Position numbers and translations under genes: made by a program
Source: Syntrophobacterales bacterium
GTDB lineage: Bacteria; Desulfobacterota; Desulfobaccia; Desulfobaccales; 0-14-0-80-60-11
Reading direction: 5' to 3'
DNA: 64,000 bases
Assembly (NCBI GenBank): GCA_023229795.1
Contig: JALNYP010000010.1
Location: forward strand, 1 to 64,000
Shown: piece by piece, positions 34,757 through 41,833 of the stretch
Position numbering within the stretch: the stretch's first letter is position 1
Layout of the letters: the number at the start of each line of letters is the position of its first letter
The notes under the pieces: generated by a model
The model's database searches: none
Seen by the model: the letters and a program-made list of their open reading frames with translations, nothing else
Told to the model about the DNA's origin: nothing

Positions 34757-34785
34757 GGGAAGAAAGCCCTGAGGGCTTTCTTCCC
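34757..34785 (+). terminator. Perfect long hairpin between acsC and acsE
   Basis: Fourteen-base arms GGGAAGAAAGCCCT and AGGGCTTTCTTCCC surround one base. No U-run follows, so it is more likely an RNA-processing or stability element than a complete terminator; TTGACA follows shortly after (34788-34793). Confidence 0.5.
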
Positions 34786-34818
34786 CCTTGACAGCACAGT
34801 TAAGAAGGGGGTCACCTG

Positions 34819-35709
34819 ATGAGCAAATTTTACCGAATCGGCGAAAACCTGAACGTGGTGACCAAAGTCTATGGTCAGGCCATGAAGGACCGCAACCCCA
34901 AGCCCCTGCAGGAATTGGCCGTCAAAGAGGCCGAGGCCGGGGTGGATTTTATTGACGTCAATATCGGCCCGGCCCGCAAGGGCGGCGAAGAACTGATGAC
35001 CTGGATCGTTAAGGCCATCCAGGAAGTCGTGCCCAATGTGCCCCTGGCCCTGGACACCTCCAACATCGCTGCCATGGAAGCCGGCCTCAAGGTCCATAAA
35101 GGCAGGGCCTTGATCAATTCCATCATGGCCCGGCCTGAGCGCATGGACGGCATGATGCCATTGGTGAAGAAATACGACGCCGACATGATCGGGTTGATGT
35201 GGGGCCCCGAGGGTATGCCGCGGGACGAACACGAGCGTGGCATGTTAACCGCTGAAATCCTGGCCAAGGCGGCGGAATACGACATCGAGAACGAACGCAT
35301 CTGGTTCGATCCCATCATCGCGCCGTTGAACATCCAGCAGAACCAGCTCATTGCCACGATGGAGTACATGAAGATGCTCCAGGATATGGCCCCGGGCTGC
35401 AAATCCACCTGCGGCCTGTCCAACTGCAGTAACGGCGTGCCTGATGAACTGCGGCCTATCATCAACCGCGCCTACGTCATCATGCTCCAGCGCTGCGGCA
35501 TGGTGTCCGCCATCGTGGACTCCTTCGACCAGGATCTGGCCGACGTGGTCAGCGGCAAGAAACCGGAAGCCGTGAAGATCGTCAGCGACATCATGGACGG
35601 CAAGTCCGTAGACATCCCCTCGATGTCCAAGGAACTGCAGAACTACGCCAAGACCGCCCGGGTCATCATGGGCCAGGTCTTGTTCTCCGACTCCTGGCTG
35701 GAAGTGTAA
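34819..35709 (+). CDS. acsE: Methyltetrahydrofolate:corrinoid/iron-sulfur protein methyltransferase
   Basis: AcsE moves the methyl group of 5-methyl-tetrahydrofolate to the cobalt of the corrinoid protein AcsC/AcsD. The 296-residue pterin-binding TIM barrel shows FYRIGENLNVV, DFIDVNIGPAR, LDTSNIAAMEAGL, NSIMARPERM and GLSNCSNGVP. A bound methyl carrier and corrinoid partner are encoded next door. GGGGGTCACCTG provides a modest ribosome site. This is the last gene of the cluster, closed by a strong terminator; metF-type and other methyl-branch genes are not in the window. Confidence 0.95.
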   Translation: MSKFYRIGENLNVVTKVYGQAMKDRNPKPLQELAVKEAEAGVDFIDVNIGPARKGGEELMTWIVKAIQEVVPNVPLALDTSNIAAMEAGLKVHKGRALINSIMARPERMDGMMPLVKKYDADMIGLMWGPEGMPRDEHERGMLTAEILAKAAEYDIENERIWFDPIIAPLNIQQNQLIATMEYMKMLQDMAPGCKSTCGLSNCSNGVPDELRPIINRAYVIMLQRCGMVSAIVDSFDQDLADVVSGKKPEAVKIVSDIMDGKSVDIPSMSKELQNYAKTARVIMGQVLFSDSWLEV

Positions 35710-35740
35710 GACAGAAGCAATTTTTATCGCAGCGAACCTG

Positions 35741-35770
35741 AAAGGGCGGGTTTTATTCCCGCCCTTTTTT
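35741..35770 (+). terminator. Intrinsic terminator of the acs cluster
   Basis: AAAGGGCGGG and CCCGCCCTTT arms with a short loop and a run of six T residues, 31 bases after the acsE stop. Confidence 0.92.
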
Positions 35771-35830
35771 ATGTTTTGGAGAGCACCAGCCTCCAGGCGG
35801 TGGAAAACCATCGGTTTTTCCCCACGAAGC

Positions 35831-35858
35831 TTGACCTGATACTAAAAAATGGTATCAT
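35831..35858 (+). promoter_or_regulatory. Promoter and operator of the toxin-antitoxin pair
   Basis: TTGACC (35831-35836) and TATCAT (35853-35858) are 16 bases apart. An inverted repeat TGATAC (35837-35842)/GTATCA (35852-35857) spans the spacer and overlaps the -10, as expected for autorepression by the antitoxin. The likely transcription start coincides with the toxin ATG at 35865, so the message may be leaderless. Confidence 0.65.
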
Positions 35859-35864
35859 GTCTCT

Positions 35865-36139
35865 ATGAGATGGACCGTGATGCTCAGCCAAGCGGCCAAA
35901 CAGTTGGGGCGCTTGCCCCTGGTCGTCAGGAATAGCCTTCTAGCCCTGATGCGGGAAATTGAAATAGCTGGGCCGATACGGGAAACTGGCCTAATTACGG
36001 TTCCTTGGGGAAGGGCCGCCATCACTGCCATCTCAAGAAGGGGCGACCGACTTATGTGGCTATTTGGGAAGTGGTGAATAAGGCTTTAAAAGTGGTGGAG
36101 GTGACTTATGCAGGAACCCATGAAAGAGTCCCATATTGA
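35865..36139 (+). pseudogene. RelE/HigB-type toxin gene with a one-base frameshift
   Basis: Frame 1 from the ATG at 35865 encodes the N-terminal half (AKQLGRLPLVVRNSLLALM then GPIR). From about 35980 the homologous continuation is in another frame: GNWPNYGSLGKGRHHCHLKKGRPTYVAIW-type sequence, then KALKVVEVTYAGTHERVPY to the stop at 36137. The two halves together give a typical RelE-like mRNA interferase of about 91 residues. The break lies at the run CGGGAAAC, where one missing G would restore the frame. It may be a true pseudogene, a sequencing error or a programmed slip. The 3' end overlaps the antitoxin gene. Confidence 0.7.
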
Positions 36140-36467
36140 CGCCGAGGCAGTGGAACTGAAGTTTGTAGGGCCGTCGGTGAGAAAAGAAGAGGCAATTAGG
36201 GCATTGCAACTGCTGGGGTTCGTGAATCTGGGAGAGGCGATCCCCTGGCGGCAGGCCTTTCCCGAGTATGACGAAAAAACTTTGCCGGGAGCGGCCCTGG
36301 CGGGAGCTAGGAGTAAAGAAGGATTTTCCCAGCGAGTGCTTGCCGGGCTGATAGGCATTCCCCAACGCCACATTTCCGAAATGGAACGGGGCAAGCGTCC
36401 CATCGGCAAGGAGATGGCGAAAAAATTGGGGAAAGCTTTGCATATTGATTACCGGGTGTTTCTCTAG
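36108..36467 (+). CDS. XRE-family antitoxin/transcriptional regulator
   Basis: A 119-residue protein with a C-terminal helix-turn-helix of the XRE type (about 65-115: SKEGFSQRVLAGLIGIPQRHISEMERGKRPIGKEMAKKLGKAL). The N-terminal part (ELKFVGPSVRKEEAIRALQLLGF) is presumably the toxin-binding region. GGAGGTG precedes the ATG. The gene overlaps the toxin reading frame by about 30 bases, the usual arrangement of RelE/HigB-HTH pairs with the toxin first. It should bind the inverted repeat at 35837-35857. Confidence 0.85.
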   Translation: MQEPMKESHIDAEAVELKFVGPSVRKEEAIRALQLLGFVNLGEAIPWRQAFPEYDEKTLPGAALAGARSKEGFSQRVLAGLIGIPQRHISEMERGKRPIGKEMAKKLGKALHIDYRVFL

Positions 36468-36549
36468 TTATGGGACAGCCCGTGGCCGCCGTAATTCGAC
36501 CCGCACCGCCTATGATGATAAATATCAGGTCGCGGTACGACCCCCAAAC

Positions 36550-36566
36550 GGCGGGCAGTGCCCGCC
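36550..36566. repeat. Palindromic repeat unit (GGCGGGC type)
   Basis: GGCGGGCA and TGCCCGCC form a hairpin, with CCTAC following. It belongs to the same family as the units at 2793-2874. Confidence 0.6.
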
Positions 36567-36613
36567 CTACAATTCCAAGCTGATTAACAATCAAACCCCG
36601 AGATTGGGATATT

Positions 36614-37267
36614 ATGAACCTACGAAACGCGGTCCCATTAATTTTATCAGTTCTGCTTCTGGCGCTTATCTGTCTTTTATCGCTCTATAGGATAACTCAT
36701 CGAAATATCTGGATTTGCTCCATCGTTAATTTCGACGTTATTTTTGCTTCGGTCTATGTGGCCTGGATCTTAATCGAATCCAAAATTTCCAAAGAGGAAA
36801 TGAACAAAGGGAATAAGACCTCAGATTATGGCACTTGTGAACTATATGCCTTCGGTCAGGGCGCAGTTTTCGTTTCGGCTTTATGGTTTCCTTCGGCCTG
36901 GAAATCTCCGAATTTATTCCATCTGTTCGGATTCATTCTCTTTTTGGCCGGCATCGCTTATAGATTATGGGCTATCAGAAGCCTGGGGAAATATTATTCC
37001 CATATTGTCAGGCAAATGAGCGGGCATCAAATTATTGACACGGGACCCTACCGCCGTATCAGGCATCCGGCCTACGCCGGCATGATCTTAGCCAACCTGG
37101 GTATAATCATTTTCTTCTTTAATTGGATCACTCTCGTTTTCTTCTCCTTGATTCTGGTCCCGGCAATAATTCTCCGCATTATCATTGAAGAAAAGACCCT
37201 TTTTAAAATTGACGAATATATTGACTACGCCAAAAATCGGCCCCGCCTTATCCCGGGCCTTTGGTAA
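36614..37267 (+). CDS. Isoprenylcysteine carboxyl methyltransferase-family membrane protein
   Basis: The 217-residue protein has five or so membrane helices and the conserved C-terminal SAM-binding motif of the ICMT/PEMT family: GHQIIDTGPYRRIRHPAYAGM, then EEKTLFKIDEYIDYAKNRPRLIPGLW with the conserved EE and R-P. Bacterial members methylate unknown small molecules or lipids. The gene is distinctly AT-richer than its surroundings and uses A/T-ending codons, suggesting recent acquisition. There is no strong ribosome site before the ATG. It stands alone between the toxin-antitoxin pair and the convergent polymerase gene. Confidence 0.85.
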   Translation: MNLRNAVPLILSVLLLALICLLSLYRITHRNIWICSIVNFDVIFASVYVAWILIESKISKEEMNKGNKTSDYGTCELYAFGQGAVFVSALWFPSAWKSPNLFHLFGFILFLAGIAYRLWAIRSLGKYYSHIVRQMSGHQIIDTGPYRRIRHPAYAGMILANLGIIIFFFNWITLVFFSLILVPAIILRIIIEEKTLFKIDEYIDYAKNRPRLIPGLW

Positions 37268-37305
37268 GTAATCCTCTATATGCTTTCAAAGAGGTATGGT
37301 TGAGA

Positions 37306-37336
37306 TTGTCATTCTTCGCTGCGCTCAGAATGACAA
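37306..37336. repeat. Dispersed-type palindrome (TTGTCATTCT)
   Basis: TTGTCATTCT and AGAATGACAA are perfect 10-base arms around TCGCTGCGCTC, followed by GGCTCTTTT. It separates two convergent genes and may act as a terminator. The sequence resembles a palindromic repeat seen in many bacterial genomes. Confidence 0.65.
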
Positions 37337-37352
37337 GGCTCTTTTGGCTGCT

Positions 37353-39812
37353 TCATTCCTTCACCATCTCCTCCAAAGCCAGCATCACTTCCTCGATAGC
37401 CCGTTCCAGCAATTCCAGGTATATCTTAGTATCATAGCCGTCCAGGGTTTCTAAAAACGGCGCGGCCTGGACCCGGCACTCCTTGGGGCCGCGCTTGCCT
37501 TCCCGATGCACGTAGCGCACCTTTTCCCCCGGCTGGATGTGGATGCCCGCGGCCTCCAGTTGCCGGGCCGCGAGAGAGGTCGGCGTGTCCACCTTATATT
37601 CTTCCACCCTTTGGGACAGTACCCGGGTGATGACCAGGTCCTGGGGATTAATTTCCCCTTCCCGGAGGCGCTGGCGGAAGCCCTCGGCCATCTCCAGGAG
37701 GGCCGGCCGCAAGTCCGCCAGTTCTTCTGCCGTCGCTGCCTCGGCCAGCTTACTCAGCATGGCCTCCTGGGCCTGCCGCACGAAGGGCGGCGTATCCCGG
37801 CGCCGGCACATCAGCCCCCGCACCTTCAGGGACCCGTCCTCGAAGACCCCGAAGTAGCGGGTGGCCACCGGCCGCGTCGGGTCCTGCTTGGAGGGCATGA
37901 AATAGATCCAGCGGTACACCCCTTCGAGGGCCAGCTTCACGCCGGTGGCCGCGGAGACCTTGGCACACAAGTCTTCCAGTTCCGCCACAGAGAGAGTCGC
38001 CGTCGAGGGCGGACACACAGGTCCGCCCCTACTATAATCCGTCTTCTGCACCCAGAGACAATCCGTGAGGCCGTGGAGCACCGTAAATCCGGCGTCTTCA
38101 AAAATCTCCTTGGCGGTCAGGAGCTTGTCCCGGCCATAGGCGGTCACTGCCTCGTGGGCCTCGATCTTACCGAACCGGGCGTTCTTGTACCCCAGGTAGC
38201 CGAAGCAGGTGACCAGCATCCATTTCAAGGCCGTCTGGCGTTCTTTATAGGTTATCGCCCCCTCCGGCGGCAGTTCCTTGGCCCGGGTCTTGAGCTGCTC
38301 CCGTAACGCCAGGATCGGCCGCAAAGTTCTGGGTACCAGCCCTTCTCGGCGGTGGCAAAGGCGGTAACCCGCTTCAGGGACTGGAGAGGAGGGAGAGGGC
38401 CAGGTAGGGGCGACCCGCCGGGTCGCCCCTACGATCTGCCCATGCACCTCATGATAAACCCGCCGTTCCCCCCAACGCCCCGCTATCTCTTTGTAGGGGC
38501 GGACCTGCGTGTCCGCCCCAGGCGACTGTGTCCCCGCACGCTGTAAAGGATTGGGGGCGAGCCCGTGGCGGAGGGAGTAATGGCTTTTACTCTTAGCCCC
38601 CTCTCCCACCTCAACTGTCCCGCGGCAACAGGCGCAATTCACCGTCTCCGGGGAAATATTATGCACCGCCATAATCGTCGGGTACATGGAGGCGAAGTCC
38701 ACTTCCGCCACCCGGGCGAAGAGGCCGATGGGAGGCATGAAGGTGAGGCCGCCTTTGTCGATGGTGAGGAGTTCCCCCGCGGTCTTGAAGTGTTCCGGTT
38801 CGGCCTTGCGCCAGGGGATGAGAATGCCGTCGGCCACCGCCCGGGCCAGTTGCATGGAGGTGATGAGCGTCCCGGGGCTGGAGCGGGCCGCCTGTTGCAG
38901 GGGCATCTGGCCGATGCGGGCAATCTGGATGAGGCCCATGAGGCCTGCTTCCCGGTAGTAGAAGGAATTGCGCCGGTCCAGGTGCCAGCGGCCGTAGAAG
39001 GGGGCCGACGATCCCTGGTACACAATGCGGCCGTAGGAGAAGTAGCTGCGCGCGGCTTTGCCGCGGCGGAAGACCGGCTGCGCTTCTCGATCCAGGGGCA
39101 GGTTCTCCCCGTAGTCCCGGCTCCAGCGCGTCAGCACGGGGATGATCTCTTCATCGCCCCAGTCGCTCAGCACCAGGTCCGGGTCGGCGCTTCTCAGCCG
39201 GCGGGCCAACTCCCGCACCAGACCCGGGGCGTCCGGGGCCTCGAGTTCCAGGGTGCGGCCTTCCCAGCCCACCGCCAGGCCGTTGCCCCCGCCCAGGGGG
39301 ATGAGGGGGTCCCGGGTGAGGCCCAGGGTGAGGGTGGCCAGCGGGGGGACGGAAAACTCCACCGCGAAAGGGTCTTCCCGGGGCGCGAGGCTGAGCAGGC
39401 AGCCGTCCGCGGCCTCTACCTCATACCAGAGGCAGGGCCAATACCCGCGGACATAGAGATAGTAGGCGGCAAGGTCCAGGTCGCAGTTGTAGCAGGCCAC
39501 CTCGCCGGGCAGCTTTCCCAGATAGGCCCGCACCCGGGGCAGGAACTCGTAGGCCTTGACCTCCAAAGCGACCACCGGGAGGTCCCGGCCCGTCCAGAGG
39601 TCCCGGCCCTGGGAGGGATAGGCCCGGGAGAGCCAGCCCCGCCGCCCCAGAGCCCGGGCCACCGCCCTGACCTGCGCCTGTTCCCCGCCCGCATAGAGGC
39701 AATAGGGAAACTCATCCACCAGCCGCAGGCGTTCCCCCGTCACGGTGATAAACCACAGCACCATGCGGTCGCCCAGGGGATAGAGGTCAAATAGCCAGCC
39801 AATGGTTTGCAT
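37353..39812 (-). CDS. Family-B DNA polymerase with in-frame repeat insertions
   Basis: The 819-residue protein has the three polymerase motifs: A (DFASMYPTIM, Asp near 372), B (LKWMLVTCFGYLGYKNARFG, about 529-548) and C (HGLTDCLWVQ, near 580), which keeps the second Asp but has Leu in place of the first. The N-terminal third corresponds to the exonuclease domain, but Exo I reads VVALEVKAYEF instead of a DxE motif, so proofreading is doubtful. About 75 residues (roughly 400-478) and a dozen near 592-606 are encoded by palindromic elements and look like inserts. Start at ATG 39812 (TTG at 39842 also possible; neither has a ribosome site). It closes a lexA-led cassette. Confidence 0.85.
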   Translation of the reverse strand: MQTIGWLFDLYPLGDRMVLWFITVTGERLRLVDEFPYCLYAGGEQAQVRAVARALGRRGWLSRAYPSQGRDLWTGRDLPVVALEVKAYEFLPRVRAYLGKLPGEVACYNCDLDLAAYYLYVRGYWPCLWYEVEAADGCLLSLAPREDPFAVEFSVPPLATLTLGLTRDPLIPLGGGNGLAVGWEGRTLELEAPDAPGLVRELARRLRSADPDLVLSDWGDEEIIPVLTRWSRDYGENLPLDREAQPVFRRGKAARSYFSYGRIVYQGSSAPFYGRWHLDRRNSFYYREAGLMGLIQIARIGQMPLQQAARSSPGTLITSMQLARAVADGILIPWRKAEPEHFKTAGELLTIDKGGLTFMPPIGLFARVAEVDFASMYPTIMAVHNISPETVNCACCRGTVEVGEGAKSKSHYSLRHGLAPNPLQRAGTQSPGADTQVRPYKEIAGRWGERRVYHEVHGQIVGATRRVAPTWPSPSSPVPEAGYRLCHRREGLVPRTLRPILALREQLKTRAKELPPEGAITYKERQTALKWMLVTCFGYLGYKNARFGKIEAHEAVTAYGRDKLLTAKEIFEDAGFTVLHGLTDCLWVQKTDYSRGGPVCPPSTATLSVAELEDLCAKVSAATGVKLALEGVYRWIYFMPSKQDPTRPVATRYFGVFEDGSLKVRGLMCRRRDTPPFVRQAQEAMLSKLAEAATAEELADLRPALLEMAEGFRQRLREGEINPQDLVITRVLSQRVEEYKVDTPTSLAARQLEAAGIHIQPGEKVRYVHREGKRGPKECRVQAAPFLETLDGYDTKIYLELLERAIEEVMLALEEMVKE
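38007..38032. repeat. Palindromic element inside the polymerase gene (type B, unit 1)
   Basis: GGGCGGAC and GTCCGCCC arms; read on the minus strand it is GTAGGGGCGGACC followed by TGTGTGTCCGCCC, one mismatch from the unit at 38493-38520 over the shared part. It encodes an in-frame SRGGPVCPPS insert after motif C. Confidence 0.8.
38404..38432. repeat. Palindromic element inside the polymerase gene (type A)
   Basis: A 29-base palindrome, GTAGGGGCGACCCG with its complement around one base. It is identical to the unit at 39880-39908 and one base different from that at 2753-2777. It encodes the peptide VGATRRVAPT in the polymerase frame. Confidence 0.9.
38493..38520. repeat. Palindromic element inside the polymerase gene (type B, unit 2)
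   Basis: GTAGGGGCGGACC and GTCCGCCCC arms. With the type A unit 60 bases away it makes up most of an in-frame insertion between polymerase motifs A and B. Confidence 0.8.
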
Positions 39813-39879
39813 GAGGTTGGTGAGTAGTTGGGGAAGGGGCAAAGGGCGCTTCCCCGGCCTGAAGAGAAGGGGGAGTGCT

Positions 39880-39908
39880 GTAGGGGCGACCCGCCGGGTC
39901 GCCCCTAC
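39880..39908. repeat. Palindromic element, intergenic copy (type A)
   Basis: Identical in its 29 bases to 38404-38432. It lies between the polymerase gene and the 91-residue gene and slightly overlaps the 3' end of the latter, supplying its last codons and stop. Confidence 0.9.
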
Positions 39909-40180
39909 GTTTTGGGGTCGTTTTCCGGCTCTTCCAGACTTTGCAGGCGCCTCTCTATGGCGCTCAGGGCCTTCTGATGCTCCAGGAGCATACTCAAAAG
40001 CATGGATTCCAGGGGCCAGGGGTTGGCGGCATAGACTCCGGCCTGGAGGTGCAGCCGGGCCGCCTCAAAGAGCCGGTCCAGGTGGGCCTGGTCCTCGCGC
40101 CTCAGGGCCCGGCGGAATTTGAGCCAACGGCTGCGCTCCGCCTCCCAGACCTGACTGTAAGGTAAAACCGTGCGTCCCAT
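39905..40180 (-). CDS. Hypothetical helical protein, 91 aa, in the lexA-polB cassette
   Basis: Not recognised. The protein is soluble, rich in Leu, Arg and Glu and probably all-helical (WLKFRRALRREDQAHLDRLFEAARLHLQAG; LLSMLLEHQKALSAIERRLQSLEE). The second half looks like a coiled coil, so it may be an oligomerisation or adaptor protein. No strong ribosome site is visible. It lies between the small membrane protein and the polymerase, all in the same direction, which suggests that it belongs to the cassette. Its 3' end runs into a palindromic repeat, so the natural C-terminus may have been altered. Confidence 0.6.
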   Translation of the reverse strand: MGRTVLPYSQVWEAERSRWLKFRRALRREDQAHLDRLFEAARLHLQAGVYAANPWPLESMLLSMLLEHQKALSAIERRLQSLEEPENDPKT

Positions 40181-40196
40181 AATGAAAACAGTGGTC

Positions 40197-40347
40197 AGTG
40201 GTCAGTTGCCAGTGGTCAGTGAGGCCTCTGCCCTGTGAGGCTGGCATACGTCAGATTGATAATTGCGGAAGTCGGTAGTTTCAGCAGCCTGTCAGGGTTA
40301 AGTGGTTTTCTAAAATACTGACCGCTGACCACTGGCAACTGACCACT
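40197..40347. repeat. MITE-like element with 23-bp perfect terminal inverted repeats
   Basis: Positions 40197-40219 and 40325-40347 are exact inverted copies (AGTGGTCAGTTGCCAGTGGT plus CAG), enclosing 105 bases without a coding frame. The left arm is preceded by an extra GTGGTCAGT, a direct repeat of its own start. It fills the gap between two genes of the lexA cassette. No transposase is present. Confidence 0.75.
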
Positions 40348-40356
40348 CCCCTTGCT

Positions 40357-40545
40357 TTACCCCGCCATCAGCATGACCACGGCGCTGGCCAGGATCAGGG
40401 CCACGATGGCCAGAAATTTCCCGACTTCCAGGAGATAGGTGGCGGCGTCCGCCGGCAGGGCGAGGGCCTGGCGCCATTGTTTGATCCGGGCCGAAAATTT
40501 CAGGCCGGGATACAGGTACCGGCATTCGGGTAACAAGACGTCCAT
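40357..40545 (-). CDS. Small single-pass membrane protein, 62 aa
   Basis: The first 38 residues are polar, with Trp, Tyr and Arg; the last 22 form one hydrophobic helix (FLAIVALILASAVVMLMAG), so it is a tail-anchored-type protein with the N-terminus in the cytoplasm. GAGAGGAA lies before the ATG. It lies 44 bases after the RecA-like gene and ahead of the repeat element. SOS regulons often include small membrane proteins that hold up division, but nothing in this sequence proves such a role. Confidence 0.6.
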   Translation of the reverse strand: MDVLLPECRYLYPGLKFSARIKQWRQALALPADAATYLLEVGKFLAIVALILASAVVMLMAG

Positions 40546-40589
40546 TGACAGGGTTCCTCTCTGAGTGCGGTTAAAAATCCGCGACTGAC

Positions 40590-41201
40590 TTACATCATTC
40601 TGAGCGCCGCCGAGGGCGGCGGCGCCACCTTTTTATCCCGGGTTGCGGGCCGGGGCGCGGCAACGTTGCGGCCCTCCGGGGTTTCCACGTGCACCAGGTA
40701 GTCAATCACCGGGGCCAACAGGCGGCCGAAGTGTTGGTTGGCCGCGGCCCGGGGCAAGAGCGGTTGCAGCAGCAGGAGGGCGGACTGGGCCTTGATCCGG
40801 GTCAACAGACTCACCAGGTCCTGAAAGAGGCGGCGGCGTTCGCTCACGGGCACCTGTTCGTCGTAGAACAGGCTCACCGGACCCAGGAGCAGCACCAGGC
40901 TGCCGGGCGAAAGGTGCGCCGGGAAGGTCTCCGCCAGCAGGCGCACCAGTTGGTGGGAGGTGAAGGCCCGGGCCACCCGCACCCCGGCGAGCGCCGCCTG
41001 GGCAGACACCCCGCGGCTGGCCGCCTCCTGCACCAGCCCGTACGGGTCGAAGCGGTTGGCCGCGTCCACCACGAGCACCGGCGCGCCCCGGGCCACGCCC
41101 CAGGCCGCGGCGGCCGCCACCAGGGGGCGCAGGTGTTCGCCCCAGAGCAAGGCTCCTCGGCCCGGTTTCAGTGGCGCCAGCCAGCGGCTCAAGGCTTTCA
41201 T
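40590..41201 (-). CDS. RecA-fold-like protein without Walker A, in lexA operon
   Basis: This 203-residue protein resembles the core of RecA/RadA ATPases in layout: a strand ending VLVVDAANRFDPYGLV, a helix-strand with VRVARAFTSHQLVRLL and a Walker-B-like strand SLVLLLGPVSLFYD. A canonical P-loop (GxxxxGKT) is missing, the equivalent position being LLWGEHLRPLV. RecA-like proteins that have lost ATP binding, such as ImuA/SulA types, occur in SOS mutagenesis cassettes. Its ATG overlaps the lexA stop by four bases, so the two are co-translated. The fold assignment is inference from a few motifs. Confidence 0.6.
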   Translation of the reverse strand: MKALSRWLAPLKPGRGALLWGEHLRPLVAAAAAWGVARGAPVLVVDAANRFDPYGLVQEAASRGVSAQAALAGVRVARAFTSHQLVRLLAETFPAHLSPGSLVLLLGPVSLFYDEQVPVSERRRLFQDLVSLLTRIKAQSALLLLQPLLPRAAANQHFGRLLAPVIDYLVHVETPEGRNVAAPRPATRDKKVAPPPSAALRMM

Positions 41202-41821
41202 CCGACCCTTTTGCCCTCCAGGTTGCGGTACACGCCCACCACCTTGCCCAGGATCCGGATGTCCGCAGCCTCCTCCGGGGAAAAGCGCAGGGGGGTGAAA
41301 TCCGGGTTGTCGCCCTTGAGGACCAGGCCCCCGGCCTCTTCGTACACCCGCTTTAAGGTGGCCTCGTCGTCGATGAGCGCCACCGCGATCTCCCCCCGGG
41401 CCACCCGGCGCTGCACCCGGACCATCACCAGGTCCTCGGGCAGGATGATCGGCGCCATGGACTCCCCGGTGACTTTAAGGAGGAAGACCTCTTCCCCCCG
41501 GACCCAGGAGCGGGGCAGGGGCAGGGTCTCTTCGACGTTTTCCGCGGCCAGGAGCGGCTGGCCCGCGGCGATGCGGCCCACCACCGGCACTTCCACCACC
41601 GCGCCGAGGCTGCGGGGGGACAGGGACAGCCCCCGGGAGAGCCCCGGCTCCCGATGCAGGTAGCCCTTGCGCTTGCACGCGGCCAGGTGATCCGCGGCGG
41701 CCCGGGGCTGAATGCCGAAGTGGGTCGCCACTTCCCGCACCGTAGGGGGATAGCCCTGGCGGCCGCAGAACTCCTCCACAAAGGCCAAGACTTGCTGTTG
41801 TCGGTCGGTTAACGGCTTCAT
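41198..41821 (-). CDS. lexA: LexA-family SOS repressor
   Basis: LexA represses SOS genes and cleaves itself when RecA filaments form. The 207-residue protein has the N-terminal winged helix (LTDRQQQVLAFVEEF; GYPPTVREVATHFGI), the cleavage site Ala-Gly near 86-87 (RIAAGQPLL) and the serine/lysine dyad, Ser near 121 (VTGESMAP) and Lys near 157 (ATLKRVY). All residues needed for self-cleavage are present. It starts a cassette with a RecA-like protein and a family-B polymerase, which it presumably controls along with itself. A tandem 15-base repeat lies in its promoter. Confidence 0.95.
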   Translation of the reverse strand: MKPLTDRQQQVLAFVEEFCGRQGYPPTVREVATHFGIQPRAAADHLAACKRKGYLHREPGLSRGLSLSPRSLGAVVEVPVVGRIAAGQPLLAAENVEETLPLPRSWVRGEEVFLLKVTGESMAPIILPEDLVMVRVQRRVARGEIAVALIDDEATLKRVYEEAGGLVLKGDNPDFTPLRFSPEEAADIRILGKVVGVYRNLEGKRVG

Positions 41822-41833
41822 GATCGTAAACTA

